Source: an uncultured Dehalococcoidia bacterium (GTDB lineage Bacteria; Chloroflexota; Dehalococcoidia; Lucifugimonadales; UBA1123). Taken from it: 64,000 nucleotides of DNA. Below, piece after piece: positions 56,534 through 64,000 of the stretch. Location of the stretch: assembly GCA_951812505.1 (NCBI GenBank), contig CATOSI010000002.1:868001-932000 (forward strand), given 5' to 3'. Every line of letters starts with the position of its first letter. Within the stretch, counting starts at the first letter, position 1. The notes under the pieces are model-generated. The model was not told where the DNA came from. It did not search any database and saw nothing but the letters and a program-made list of their open reading frames with translations. The position numbers and the translations under genes were made by a program.

Positions 56534-57643
56534 ATGATCTCCATGAATGGCACATTAATACTGATGGTTGCATCGGCTTCACTGCTGATGATGCTAGCCT
56601 GCTCTTCGCCATCGAGCGACCCATTGACTCCCACAGCCTCTCCGCCGACTTTGCCCACACCACCGGTTCCAACAGTCGCTTCCGTCCCTCCGCCTCAATC
56701 GCCAACGCCATCGCCGGTGCCAATTCCAGCAGCCACACCCATCCCGCTGCCACCTACCCGAGTCCCGGTGGAGGGATATGGGTACGGGGGATATTTCTTA
56801 GATACTGAGGACGACATTGTGTATATCTATATGGTGAATCCATCTCAGGAAGGGGCGGAACTGCTTGGACGCACACGTGCTTCAGTCGTTGCCTATGAAG
56901 GAACGAAACAGATTAAGGAAGTACGCCCGCTTCAGGCTCAGTACACCCATCGTCAGCTTCAAGCATGGTATCGCAACCAATTTTCTCGCTCAGAATTGTC
57001 TAGTATGCCAGAGTTGACTATGACCGCCGTCAGTACGCGTCTAAACCGTATCGAGGTAGGCATAGACTGCGAGGCAAACAGAGACAGCGTGAATCAAAGA
57101 CTTCCCAGCCTGCTGTCAGGTTCGCACATACCCATTGAGGCCATTAAGGTTACTGTTTACCAAAGAGGGATCCTCGGTGGAGGGCCTGATGAATTCGAGT
57201 GTGCTCCGCCCGAGGTCATTGATCCTGTAACCGGGCAGTCGTCTCCGGGATTCGGAGGTCTGTTCATTGACTTTGACTCTGACACCATCAACGTCTATAT
57301 GCTAGAACCGTCCCAGGAGAAGGCGGAGGAACTGGCTCTCGAAATCATAGGGGAAGATGCGTTGAAGGAATATCCCGATGTTCGCGCTCTCCATGGGCAA
57401 TATACATGGGAGCAACTTCTGGAATGGTACGACGAGTGGCGCGACTCGATTGGAACTCTCCCTGGTTCCCTACCTGACGGAGTAGTTCTTGCGGACTCGC
57501 CTTATCCCGAGTCTTCCATGAATCGTTTGTCTGTCAGGATAAACCAAGACTGGAATCCCGAAACTGAGGCGACCATCGAGGACTGGTTGAAGCATTTGGG
57601 GATACCCCGTGCGGCTGTCGTTCTACTGGACCGACTGGAGTGA
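56534..57643 (+). CDS. lipoprotein made of two tandem protease pro-region domains
   Basis: About 369 residues. ATG 56534 (GGAG three bases upstream) or ATG 56543 (GGAG twelve bases upstream). The lipobox LLMMLAC is followed by a Pro-rich stalk. Repeat 1 starts YGGYFLDTEDDIVYIYMVNP, then QYTHRQLQAWYRNQF and HIPIEAIKVTVYQRG. Repeat 2 starts FGGLFIDFDSDTINVYMLEP, then QYTWEQLLEWYDEWRD and LGIPRAAVVLLDRLE. Both match the protease pro-region at 55174, but no catalytic domain is present. Family analogy with foldase/inhibitor pro-domains suggests it folds or restrains the protease in trans. That is inference. Confidence 0.8.
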   Translation: MISMNGTLILMVASASLLMMLACSSPSSDPLTPTASPPTLPTPPVPTVASVPPPQSPTPSPVPIPAATPIPLPPTRVPVEGYGYGGYFLDTEDDIVYIYMVNPSQEGAELLGRTRASVVAYEGTKQIKEVRPLQAQYTHRQLQAWYRNQFSRSELSSMPELTMTAVSTRLNRIEVGIDCEANRDSVNQRLPSLLSGSHIPIEAIKVTVYQRGILGGGPDEFECAPPEVIDPVTGQSSPGFGGLFIDFDSDTINVYMLEPSQEKAEELALEIIGEDALKEYPDVRALHGQYTWEQLLEWYDEWRDSIGTLPGSLPDGVVLADSPYPESSMNRLSVRINQDWNPETEATIEDWLKHLGIPRAAVVLLDRLE

Positions 57644-57722
57644 TTCGCGGCGTCCAGCAGACAGTCTAGGCATATTGCGATTTAACTTGCTTAGCACCAT
57701 GATGAAGTAAAGAGGCACCACT

Positions 57723-58278
57723 TTGGGTCCGTTATTCCTGAGATTGATATTCTACATGGTAACGGGTGTATTGCTCGCTTCGATTAGCTGGAGCACGATT
57801 TCACATTCCGCTGTCACCGGAGACTACCTACTGTCATTCATTCTCCTGGGCATGATGTTCTACGTCGTGGGACAGTTCTTTGTGGACCGCCTGCGGCCCG
57901 AAGTTGCCCCGCATGACTTCCATGACACCCGTCTATGGAAGACCCCCCATAAGGACAACGATGGGGGGATTGTGGCTTCGTGTCGGCTTCAACACGTTGC
58001 TGAATATAGCGATCTACACCGCGCTGGCGTTCGCGCTCATCCTGCTGACAACCGCCCGGCCGGCCTTCATGGTACTGCTCGGAACTCTATTCGTGATTCG
58101 GATACCTCATCTATACTGGAGTATGCGCGGACGGTACGATAGCGTTACGGACTCGGAAAGCGCTGTTCTCCAGTATCGGGGAGGTTCCCAAACGGACCGC
58201 AGAACCCGCTGGCTTCTGCCCATCGGAATGGCCGGACTCGGCTCCGCCGTCGCGGCCATAGGAATGCTTCTCGGTTGA
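57723..58278 (+). pseudogene. four-TM membrane protein of the protease module, right copy, frameshifted in a G run
   Basis: The first frame (TTG 57723) gives FYMVTGVLLASISWSTISHS and LLSFILLGMMFYVVGQFFVD, the second (to 58278) gives LWLRVGFNTLLNIAIYTALA and RPAFMVLLGTLFVIRIPHLY. Together they match the intact protein at 47751-48308. They join at a run of six G (57963-57968) by a one-base excess. It may be a real mutation, a phase-variable tract or a sequencing error. Confidence 0.8.
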
Positions 58279-58323
58279 CTGGAAGTTTCATCATCCCCAA
58301 ACACCCACTGGAGCAAATGGTAA

Positions 58324-58911
58324 GTGCGCCAGTTCATACGTGAGGCACTGGACGCCGCCGCTCTGTTCATCGTGGTGTTCGCCGCCCTTTATTTCAGCGT
58401 GCAGAATATCAGGATAGACGGTATGAGCATGTACCCCACGGTCATCAGTGAGCAGCATATCATAGTGAGCAAACTGGCGTATGTGGGACTGAATCCGGCG
58501 GCCCTGAAGAGGTTCATTCCATTCGTGGAGAAATCACACAGCGATGGTTCTCTTATAGTGTCTCAATCACCGGACTACGGTGACATGATCGCGTTTCTGT
58601 ACCCTGAAGACCCGTCCCGCGAGTTCGTCAAGCGCGTCATCGGCCTACCCGGAGACTACATCGAAATAGATGGAGGACAGGTCTTCAGAAACGGCGAACC
58701 CCTTGATGAACCCTACGTCGTGAATTTCGACAAGCGCTCATTCGAACGCACTTGGGTCCCGCCAAACTCAATCTATGTCCTGGGTGACAATCGTCCTGTG
58801 TCTAGTGATTCCCGGAGTTGGGGGACGGTGAAAGACCAGTTTATCATCGGACGCGTCTGGCTCAGCTACTGGCCCTCCGAAAGGATAGCGTTCCCACACG
58901 GGCCATGGTAG
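58324..58911 (+). CDS. lepB: signal peptidase I, right copy
   Basis: 195 residues, GTG start. N-terminal membrane helix AALFIVVFAALYFSVQNI, then IDGMSMYPTVISEQ with the catalytic Ser, YGDMIAFLYPEDPS, EFVKRVIGLPGDYIEID with the Lys, and IYVLGDNRPVSSDSRSWG. It is closely similar to the left copy. It lies 45 bp after the frameshifted membrane gene and closes the right-hand operon. Confidence 0.93.
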   Translation: MRQFIREALDAAALFIVVFAALYFSVQNIRIDGMSMYPTVISEQHIIVSKLAYVGLNPAALKRFIPFVEKSHSDGSLIVSQSPDYGDMIAFLYPEDPSREFVKRVIGLPGDYIEIDGGQVFRNGEPLDEPYVVNFDKRSFERTWVPPNSIYVLGDNRPVSSDSRSWGTVKDQFIIGRVWLSYWPSERIAFPHGPW

Positions 58912-59189
58912 TCAAGAGGCCCCAACTCGGGAACGGCCTTGGTCTCGTCTCTGCCCGGTCCCCTTGAAATCGCCTACACGTTGGTTATCCACTCATCATC
59001 GATGTACCGCGGCGTCTTTCGTAATTTCCCCATCGCTTGCTCAAATGGGGATTGTCACGCAGTTTCGGGTCGAAAATTCGGTGATGAGGTATTTTGAACA
59101 GCCCTAAGAGTTAGTTAAGTTAACGATCTACGCTTGCATCGGACTAATCCCCGAAGTCAGTTTCAACCCGCGCCGACTGGTTATCGACG
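58912..59189. other. intergenic stretch between convergent operons
   Basis: About 280 bp separating the right protease operon from the ferritin-like operon on the other strand. No gene or clear terminator hairpin recognised. Confidence 0.4.
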
Positions 59190-59540
59190 CTAGTCGCTTG
59201 CGTCTCTGTCACCATTCTTCCGTCCATTGTTTTGCAGGTCGGCTATCAAGGCTCTCTTCAATTCGTCGGACAAACGAGGATTCTCCGCAAGTTTGGTGAG
59301 TACTGAATCGGCACCCTCCTTGCGCAGCTTTTCTCTGTCGTTCTTGATTTTCTCATATGCGTAGAATGCCATTGTCACCCCTAATTCCAGCGCGGACATG
59401 ATCATGCCGTATATCAAAACGCCCATGCTCACCATAGTCGCAAAGGCGGTCGGCGCATAGTACATCGTCAATAACCATGTTATCAGAGCGGCTCCCCAAG
59501 GTGCGGCCAGAGCATGGCGCTTAGGCCATTGACTCGTCAA
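59190..59540 (-). CDS. small membrane protein with cytoplasmic charged tail
   Basis: 116 residues. Two membrane helices (LAAPWGAALITWLLTMYYA; TMVSMGVLIYGMIMSALELG) are followed by a charged helical tail (YEKIKNDREKLRKEGADSVL, DELKRALIADLQNNGRKNG). Last gene of a four-gene minus-strand series, 15 bp after the SCP2-like gene. No family recognised. Confidence 0.65.
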   Translation of the reverse strand: MTSQWPKRHALAAPWGAALITWLLTMYYAPTAFATMVSMGVLIYGMIMSALELGVTMAFYAYEKIKNDREKLRKEGADSVLTKLAENPRLSDELKRALIADLQNNGRKNGDRDASD

Positions 59541-59555
59541 TTCGATCCTCGCAAG

Positions 59556-59993
59556 CTAATCCCCGAACTCAGTCTCCACCCGCGATGACTGGTCGAAGAA
59601 GTACTGGAACGTCTGGTTGTAGCGGAAGAACATATCCTGACGATACTGGTCGCCGGTGTAAGAGTGGGCGAAACCATCCAGACTGTCGAGGTCCATCGTG
59701 TTGAGCGAGTGGTCGAGGTCGGCTTCGCCATTCTCGCGGATGTTCTCCAGCATGTCCGCCCAGTCTTCCATCGGCATGTCGAGGTAGAAGTCCGTGTCTT
59801 CGAGGTCGGACTCGGCGACCTCGGACGCCGACGAGCACTCGAATCCCTCGAACACGAGCAGGAATACCCGGCCTGCAGCCTTGACGCCGACTTTGGCGTC
59901 GCACATGCCGCCGCCCGCGGTCCGCACAGCGTCGTTCGTGTTGAATTCGTGGCGCACGGCATCGAACCACTCTACGGATGGGAAGGCAGGCAC
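59556..59993 (-). CDS. SCP2-like (sterol-carrier-type) lipid-binding protein
   Basis: 145 residues. The start FPSVEWFDAVRHEFNTND, then VGVKAAGRVFLLVFEGFEC, FYLDMPMEDWADMLENIREN and GDQYRQDMFFRYNQTFQYFF follow the pattern of small SCP2-related proteins common beside ferritin-like genes. It probably binds a hydrophobic substrate. Its place two bases after the ferritin-like gene suggests it presents that substrate to, or carries it from, the oxidase pair. Confidence 0.65.
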   Translation of the reverse strand: MPAFPSVEWFDAVRHEFNTNDAVRTAGGGMCDAKVGVKAAGRVFLLVFEGFECSSASEVAESDLEDTDFYLDMPMEDWADMLENIRENGEADLDHSLNTMDLDSLDGFAHSYTGDQYRQDMFFRYNQTFQYFFDQSSRVETEFGD

Positions 59994-59995
59994 TG

Positions 59996-61108
59996 TTAGT
60001 CCTCCAGGTACTTGGCCAGGTCGGGCGACAGGGGCGCGGCGCGCTGTATGCCCAGCCAGTCGCAGGCGGACGTGTAGCTGGTAAGCCAGTCGGCCATCAT
60101 GCGCTTCACATGCCCCATTCCGGCGCGCGCTCCTTCGATGCCGCCGCCGAAGACTATCGCGAGCGGTTCGAGCATTGCGGGGTCCTGGAGTTCCTTGGCG
60201 AAGACTCGCTCGCCTATGAACAGAAGTCGCTGGAATATCAGCGCCTTGTCCTGTTGGTGCGTGACCGCGTAGCGCAGGTGCTGGAGACCGTAGGAGACGT
60301 GGCGCGCCTTGTCCTGCATTGCGCGGGCGAACAGGACCTTCTCGGCGGGGTTGTTCGCGAAACGTTCGCAGTGCCTGTAAACGGTGAGCAGATACGTGCC
60401 CCTGAGCAGGAGCAGGAACAGGCTCGTCTCAGACCAGCCGCCTTTGCTCTCCAGGATCATGCGGTTGATCTCGCCCCGGCTCTCGAGTCCGAGTCCGCCG
60501 CCGTTGGACAGAGCGCGCTTTCTGAAAGCCTCATGATGGCGTCCGGCGTCGAACATATTGGTGGCAAGGAACAGCTTGACCTCGTGATACCCATAGGACA
60601 TATGCTGAAGCCAGTAGCCTATCGTCTCGAACTCGACGTTCGCGGCCTGGCTCAACTCTGTGCAGAGCTGGCACATGGCGGCCTCGACGTCGTCGGGTAG
60701 CGGCTGGATCGTATCCCAGGGGATGTCCGTCGCCGCGATCCAGCGTCTCTGGATGGCTTCTTCGTAGAGGTCGGCGGCGTTGTCGGCCCACATGTCGCGC
60801 TTGTTCTTGAGAGCGAAGCCCAGGGGCGGTATGCCCGCAAGCGGATACGCCCCGCGCGGCATACGAGTCGGTTCATCCCACTGATCGGGAATCTCGCCGT
60901 ATATGCCCACGTTCAGGTCGCCTATTCTGAGACCGGCCTTACCCGGCTTTACCCGCGTCTCCCATTGGAGCGAGCGCGGCATCCAGGCGTAAGAAGGCTC
61001 GGGAACTTCTACGTTTTCGTCTGTGTTGAGGGTGCGCCTTCGTCTGGGGCGTTCCCATACCTCGGTCTTCTGGCCCGCTACTCTCTGCTGGCGGTCTTCG
61101 TCTGCCAA
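59996..61108 (-). CDS. ferritin-like protein, diiron ligands degenerate
   Basis: 370 residues. It aligns along its length with the next gene upstream: YEEAIQRRWIAATDIPWDTI, LFLATNMFDAGRHHEAFRKR and FARAMQDKARHVSYGLQHL. In the two helices that normally provide ExxH it has AGRH and KARH, so both glutamates are replaced. It is therefore unlikely to hold a complete diiron centre and may be a non-catalytic partner subunit. It starts four bases after the catalytic-looking paralogue ends. Confidence 0.75.
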   Translation of the reverse strand: MADEDRQQRVAGQKTEVWERPRRRRTLNTDENVEVPEPSYAWMPRSLQWETRVKPGKAGLRIGDLNVGIYGEIPDQWDEPTRMPRGAYPLAGIPPLGFALKNKRDMWADNAADLYEEAIQRRWIAATDIPWDTIQPLPDDVEAAMCQLCTELSQAANVEFETIGYWLQHMSYGYHEVKLFLATNMFDAGRHHEAFRKRALSNGGGLGLESRGEINRMILESKGGWSETSLFLLLLRGTYLLTVYRHCERFANNPAEKVLFARAMQDKARHVSYGLQHLRYAVTHQQDKALIFQRLLFIGERVFAKELQDPAMLEPLAIVFGGGIEGARAGMGHVKRMMADWLTSYTSACDWLGIQRAAPLSPDLAKYLED

Positions 61109-61112
61109 GCGA

Positions 61113-62213
61113 CTAGCTCCTCACGTATTCCATAAGTTCGGGATTGGCTCTGCCGTTCTCGAACCTCTCGCCAAATCCCGCGGACCGGATGCGCTGGACG
61201 TACTCCTTCGCCTGCCGCTTACGTATGGCGAGCAGCTTGCGGTAGCCCTCGTCGAAGTTCTTCTGGCCCCCGCCCAGCAGTATGGACAGCGACTCGCTCT
61301 GCGCCGAGTCGCGGGCTGCTGGATTCTGGCTGCCGGATACAAGGCTGCGCTCACCCTCGTCAAGGTATTCGTGAATCTCTTCCTTGCGGTCCGGCTCGGT
61401 CTCGGCAAGGTATCGCATGTGCATGACGCCGAAGGCCACGTGCCTGGACTCGTCCTGGGCGGCGAGACGGTAGATGCGCTTCTCGGCGTCGTTGTACGCC
61501 ATGAGTTCGCCCATTCGGAAGATGGTGAGCACGGCGCCCTCGCCTGAAATGTGCAGGCGCGAGGACATCTCCGTGAAGTCCCTGGATAGGTCAATGCTGC
61601 CCACTACTCCGCTGGTGGTCACGTTGATGTCGGGTCGCTGCATCAGTCCGCCGCCGTTTGCGAGCGCTCGCTTGCGGAACACGTCCAGGTGGCGCGACTC
61701 GTCCATAATCTGCGTTATAAGGAACATTCGTGGCTCGAAGTAGTCCGGCGTCGTGCTGGCGACCCAGCGACCGGGTATGTCGGCTGCGACGAACTCGACC
61801 TCGGTCAGGAACGTCGCAAGCTGGCACTGCGCTCGCTCGATGTCGTCGGGAAGCGGTTTGATGGCCTGCCACGGGATGTCGGTGGCCGAACTCCACTGTC
61901 GCTGGAGAGCCTCTTCGTACAGCATGGAGGCGTTGGTGAGCCAGATGTCCGACTTGGTGCGGACCTGGTAGCCGCCTATGCGGTAGGCATTGGGCCTGGC
62001 CGCAGCGCCTCTGGGCTTGCCCGTCATGTTGTCGGACTCTTCGGGCGGATCGCCGTAGCTTCCGATCTGGGTGTCGTTGAGCGTCAGGCCCTTCGCGCCG
62101 TCGGCGGAGGCCTTCACTCCCCACTCGCCCTGCCGGTCTATCCATCCGAGGTCGAGACCCTGGTCGTCGGCGTACTCCTGAATACCGTTGAAATTATCCT
62201 TGAGCGAGGTCAT
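61113..62213 (-). CDS. ferritin-like diiron oxidase/oxygenase-type protein
   Basis: 366 residues. YEEALQRQWSSATDIPWQAI supplies one Glu ligand. Two complete ExxH motifs follow, in FLITQIMDESRHLDVFRKRA and RLAAQDESRHVAFGVMHMRY, the carboxylate-bridged diiron signature. The family includes uncharacterised relatives of ribonucleotide reductase R2-like and AurF-like oxygenases. First gene of the operon with its degenerate paralogue and an SCP2-like protein. Substrate unknown but probably lipophilic. Confidence 0.8.
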   Translation of the reverse strand: MTSLKDNFNGIQEYADDQGLDLGWIDRQGEWGVKASADGAKGLTLNDTQIGSYGDPPEESDNMTGKPRGAAARPNAYRIGGYQVRTKSDIWLTNASMLYEEALQRQWSSATDIPWQAIKPLPDDIERAQCQLATFLTEVEFVAADIPGRWVASTTPDYFEPRMFLITQIMDESRHLDVFRKRALANGGGLMQRPDINVTTSGVVGSIDLSRDFTEMSSRLHISGEGAVLTIFRMGELMAYNDAEKRIYRLAAQDESRHVAFGVMHMRYLAETEPDRKEEIHEYLDEGERSLVSGSQNPAARDSAQSESLSILLGGGQKNFDEGYRKLLAIRKRQAKEYVQRIRSAGFGERFENGRANPELMEYVRS

Positions 62214-62371
62214 GTACGGCCCCCTTTAGTTATAGCTGTCTTATACTTGTACTATACCCGCTGGGTCATCAGGCCGCAATAGATTTAGAGAGGCAGGGTT
62301 CGTTGAAGCCTGTTTCATAAGCAGGCCTGCGGTGGTATCCTTGCCCCATCTTCTCCTCAGAGGTCTGGACA

Positions 62372-63433
62372 ATGGACAAGGTTCGGCTGGCTATCGTCGG
62401 GTGCGGAACAATCTCTCAGCTCAATGCGCCGGGGTATCTGGCCCACGAAAACTGCGAAGTCGTCGCGCTGTGCGACCCCGTAGCTGAAAGAGCGGAGGGT
62501 CGCGCGAAAGAGTGGGGCATAGACCCGCGCATCTACACGGACTACGCCGACGTTCTGAACGACTCGAACGTGGATGCCGTCGAGCTGCTTACGCCAACAC
62601 CGCTTCACCCTGAGCAGATAATCGCCGGCCTCGAGGCGGGCAAGCACGTCTCATGTCAGAAGCCCACTGCGGGCAGTCTCGACGAGATGCGCGCCATCGC
62701 CGACGCAGCGAGCAAAGCAGATACTTTCTTCAGGACGACCGAGAACTTCCTCTACTACCCCCCAATCGTCAAGGCGCGTGAACTGATCGCCGACGGGACT
62801 CTGGGCGATATCTCCATGGTGAACATTCGCACACTGCGTGGTGGTGGAAGCGAGGCCGCGATTCCCATAGCCGAAGGCGCCTATGTGTGGCGTCAGGACA
62901 GGGAACGCAACCTGGGCGGCCACATGTACGACGACGGCTGGCACAAGGTGTCCACGGCTATGTGGTGGGGCGGCGGCGTTGAAAAGGTGTCCGCGATCAT
63001 TACGAAGACGGGGAACTTCATACAGGAGATTCCGAGCGTCGCGACCTGGAAGTACACGGACAAGGACTGTCTCGCGGTGTTCGAGTACGCCATCGCAAGC
63101 GAGATGCCGATTCGCTCACGCTACTACCCGGCAGACGAGTTCATGGAGGTCATTGGATCGAAGGGTGTGCTGTGGGTAACGCGCTGCACCGGCGAGATGC
63201 TGGACATGCCGCCCCTGGTTCTGCATCTCGGAAACGAGAGCGTATCCTACCAGATGCCGATGGACTGGATTGAGAGCTTCAATGGTGCGGCGGCGGACTT
63301 CGTCGAGGGCATTCTAGAGGGCCGCCAGCCTATGATGGACGCCGAGTTCTCGGACGATGTTCTCAGGACAATCATCGCCATGTACAGGTCGTCGGACAGC
63401 GGCGAGTGGGTGGCGCCTGGAAAGTTGGACTGA
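62372..63433 (+). CDS. Gfo/Idh/MocA-family NAD(P)-dependent oxidoreductase
   Basis: 353 residues. The N-terminal Rossmann motif is LAIVGCGTISQLNAPGYL, followed by CDPVAERAEGRAKEWGI, VELLTPTPLHPEQIIAGLEA and KHVSCQKPTAGSLDEM, where the K of the EKP-like motif is kept. The C-terminal alpha/beta domain includes GGHMYDDGWHKVSTAMWW with the conserved Asp and His. Divergent from the ferritin-like operon. With the next gene (isomerase-like TIM barrel) it suggests sugar or polyol catabolism. Substrate unknown. Confidence 0.9.
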   Translation: MDKVRLAIVGCGTISQLNAPGYLAHENCEVVALCDPVAERAEGRAKEWGIDPRIYTDYADVLNDSNVDAVELLTPTPLHPEQIIAGLEAGKHVSCQKPTAGSLDEMRAIADAASKADTFFRTTENFLYYPPIVKARELIADGTLGDISMVNIRTLRGGGSEAAIPIAEGAYVWRQDRERNLGGHMYDDGWHKVSTAMWWGGGVEKVSAIITKTGNFIQEIPSVATWKYTDKDCLAVFEYAIASEMPIRSRYYPADEFMEVIGSKGVLWVTRCTGEMLDMPPLVLHLGNESVSYQMPMDWIESFNGAAADFVEGILEGRQPMMDAEFSDDVLRTIIAMYRSSDSGEWVAPGKLD

Positions 63434-63503
63434 GACGCTTGAGGATAGCCACGAGCGGGCATATAATTCTCCAATATAGACAACTAACGTAGGGAGCGTT
63501 CAT

Positions 63504-64000
63504 ATGCCCAAATTTGCCGCCAACCTGACCATGCTGTTCAACGAAGTGGACTTCCTCGACAGGTTCGAGGCGGCCGCTCGCGCGGGATTCGAGGGCGTCG
63601 AGTACCTCTTCCCCTACGACTACGACGCGGACACGCTGGTCGAGCAGCTTAAGAAGCATGGTCTTACGCAGGTGCTTCACAACCTGCCCGCCGGCGACTG
63701 GAATGCCGGTGAGCGCGGAATCGCGTGCCACCCGGACAGGGTGAGCGAGTTCCGGGACGGCGTAGGCACGGCGATTGAGTATGCCACTGCGCTCGGATGC
63801 GGCCAGGTGAACTGTCTCGCGGGCATAGTCCCTAGAAGCGTTTCCGCGGGCAGAGCGCACGAGACCTTCGTGGAGAATCTCCGATTCGCCGCGCCTGCCC
63901 TTGAAGAGGCCGGAATCCGGCTCGTGATAGAGCCAATAAACACGATAGACATCCCCAGTTTCTTCCTGAATCGCACGCATCAGGGCAGATCCATAATCAG
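63504..64000 (+). CDS. hyi: hydroxypyruvate isomerase-like TIM-barrel protein (partial, runs off window)
   Basis: ATG at 63504 with AGGGAG upstream. The visible 165 codons read KFAANLTMLFNEVDFLDRFE, ARAGFEGVEYLFPYDYD, VLHNLPAGDWNAGERGIACH and IRLVIEPINTIDIPSFFLNR. The NLPAGDW and EPIN motifs are characteristic of hydroxypyruvate isomerase (xylose isomerase-like TIM barrel), with the EPIN Glu a metal ligand and general base. 70 bp downstream of the Gfo/Idh/MocA gene and probably co-transcribed. The 3' end is outside the window. Confidence 0.87.
   Translation, partial: MPKFAANLTMLFNEVDFLDRFEAAARAGFEGVEYLFPYDYDADTLVEQLKKHGLTQVLHNLPAGDWNAGERGIACHPDRVSEFRDGVGTAIEYATALGCGQVNCLAGIVPRSVSAGRAHETFVENLRFAAPALEEAGIRLVIEPINTIDIPSFFLNRTHQGRSII

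Noticed and set aside
1..64000. CRISPR arrays, tRNA and rRNA genes
   Set aside because: I looked for regularly spaced repeats, cloverleaf-like blocks and conserved rRNA stretches and saw none. The short-repeat arrays at 32578 and 50601 are irregular and fit transposon ends.

Overview
The window reads as an accessory, mobile-element-rich stretch of a bacterial chromosome, probably a Chloroflexota member (SAR202/Dehalococcoidia-like). That placement is inference. It rests on the right-hand metabolic genes (paired ferritin-like proteins with an SCP2-like protein, Gfo/Idh/MocA dehydrogenase, hydroxypyruvate isomerase-like TIM barrel), frequent TTG/GTG starts, moderate GC and single-membrane-style lipoproteins. 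No rRNA, tRNA or CRISPR array was recognised.

1-28.4 kb is a defence island. After a truncated DDE transposase come a DNA methyltransferase convergent with a GHKL-ATPase/PD-(D/E)XK fusion, an HNH endonuclease, a broken XRE regulator, a 1540-residue DUF4297-nuclease/STAND NTPase, a GmrSD-like DUF262/DUF1524 protein, a RES-domain protein, a Shedu (SduA) nuclease, a Pycsar pair (PycC cyclase and PycTM effector) and a SIR2 defence gene. The SIR2 gene is cut in two by an intact IS21-family element. Removing the element and one copy of its 5-bp duplication restores one 1259-residue reading frame.

28.4-47 kb is a patchwork of transposases and relics (IS427-like, IS1182/IS4-like, IS607 relic, IS21 relic, tyrosine integrase with a nonsense codon, frameshifted IS256, IS110 relic, ISNCY). 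Between them lie a membrane-anchored secreted protein, a free-standing A-T-R (NRPS-like carboxylate reductase) enzyme, an SDR, an MFS transporter, a vapBC pair whose toxin is truncated beside the IS256, and a HEPN-like protein.

47-59 kb is the most unusual part. The four-gene order S1 protease - lipoprotein - four-TM protein - signal peptidase I occurs twice in mirror image. The copies flank a histidine kinase/response-regulator pair, a regulator fragment and a secreted protein. A 16-bp dyad is found in pairs 43-44 bp apart upstream of both protease operons and of the secreted protein gene, which suggests one regulon. The regulator has Ser where the phospho-accepting Asp should be. The right-hand lipoprotein consists of two tandem copies of the domain that forms the protease's N-terminal pro-region. 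I suggest this is an extracellular protease module with its own export peptidase and an in-trans foldase or inhibitor.

59-64 kb returns to metabolic genes: a four-gene operon (two ferritin-like paralogues, one lacking the diiron ExxH glutamates, an SCP2-like protein and a small membrane protein), then divergently a Gfo/Idh/MocA oxidoreductase and a hydroxypyruvate isomerase-like gene running off the window.
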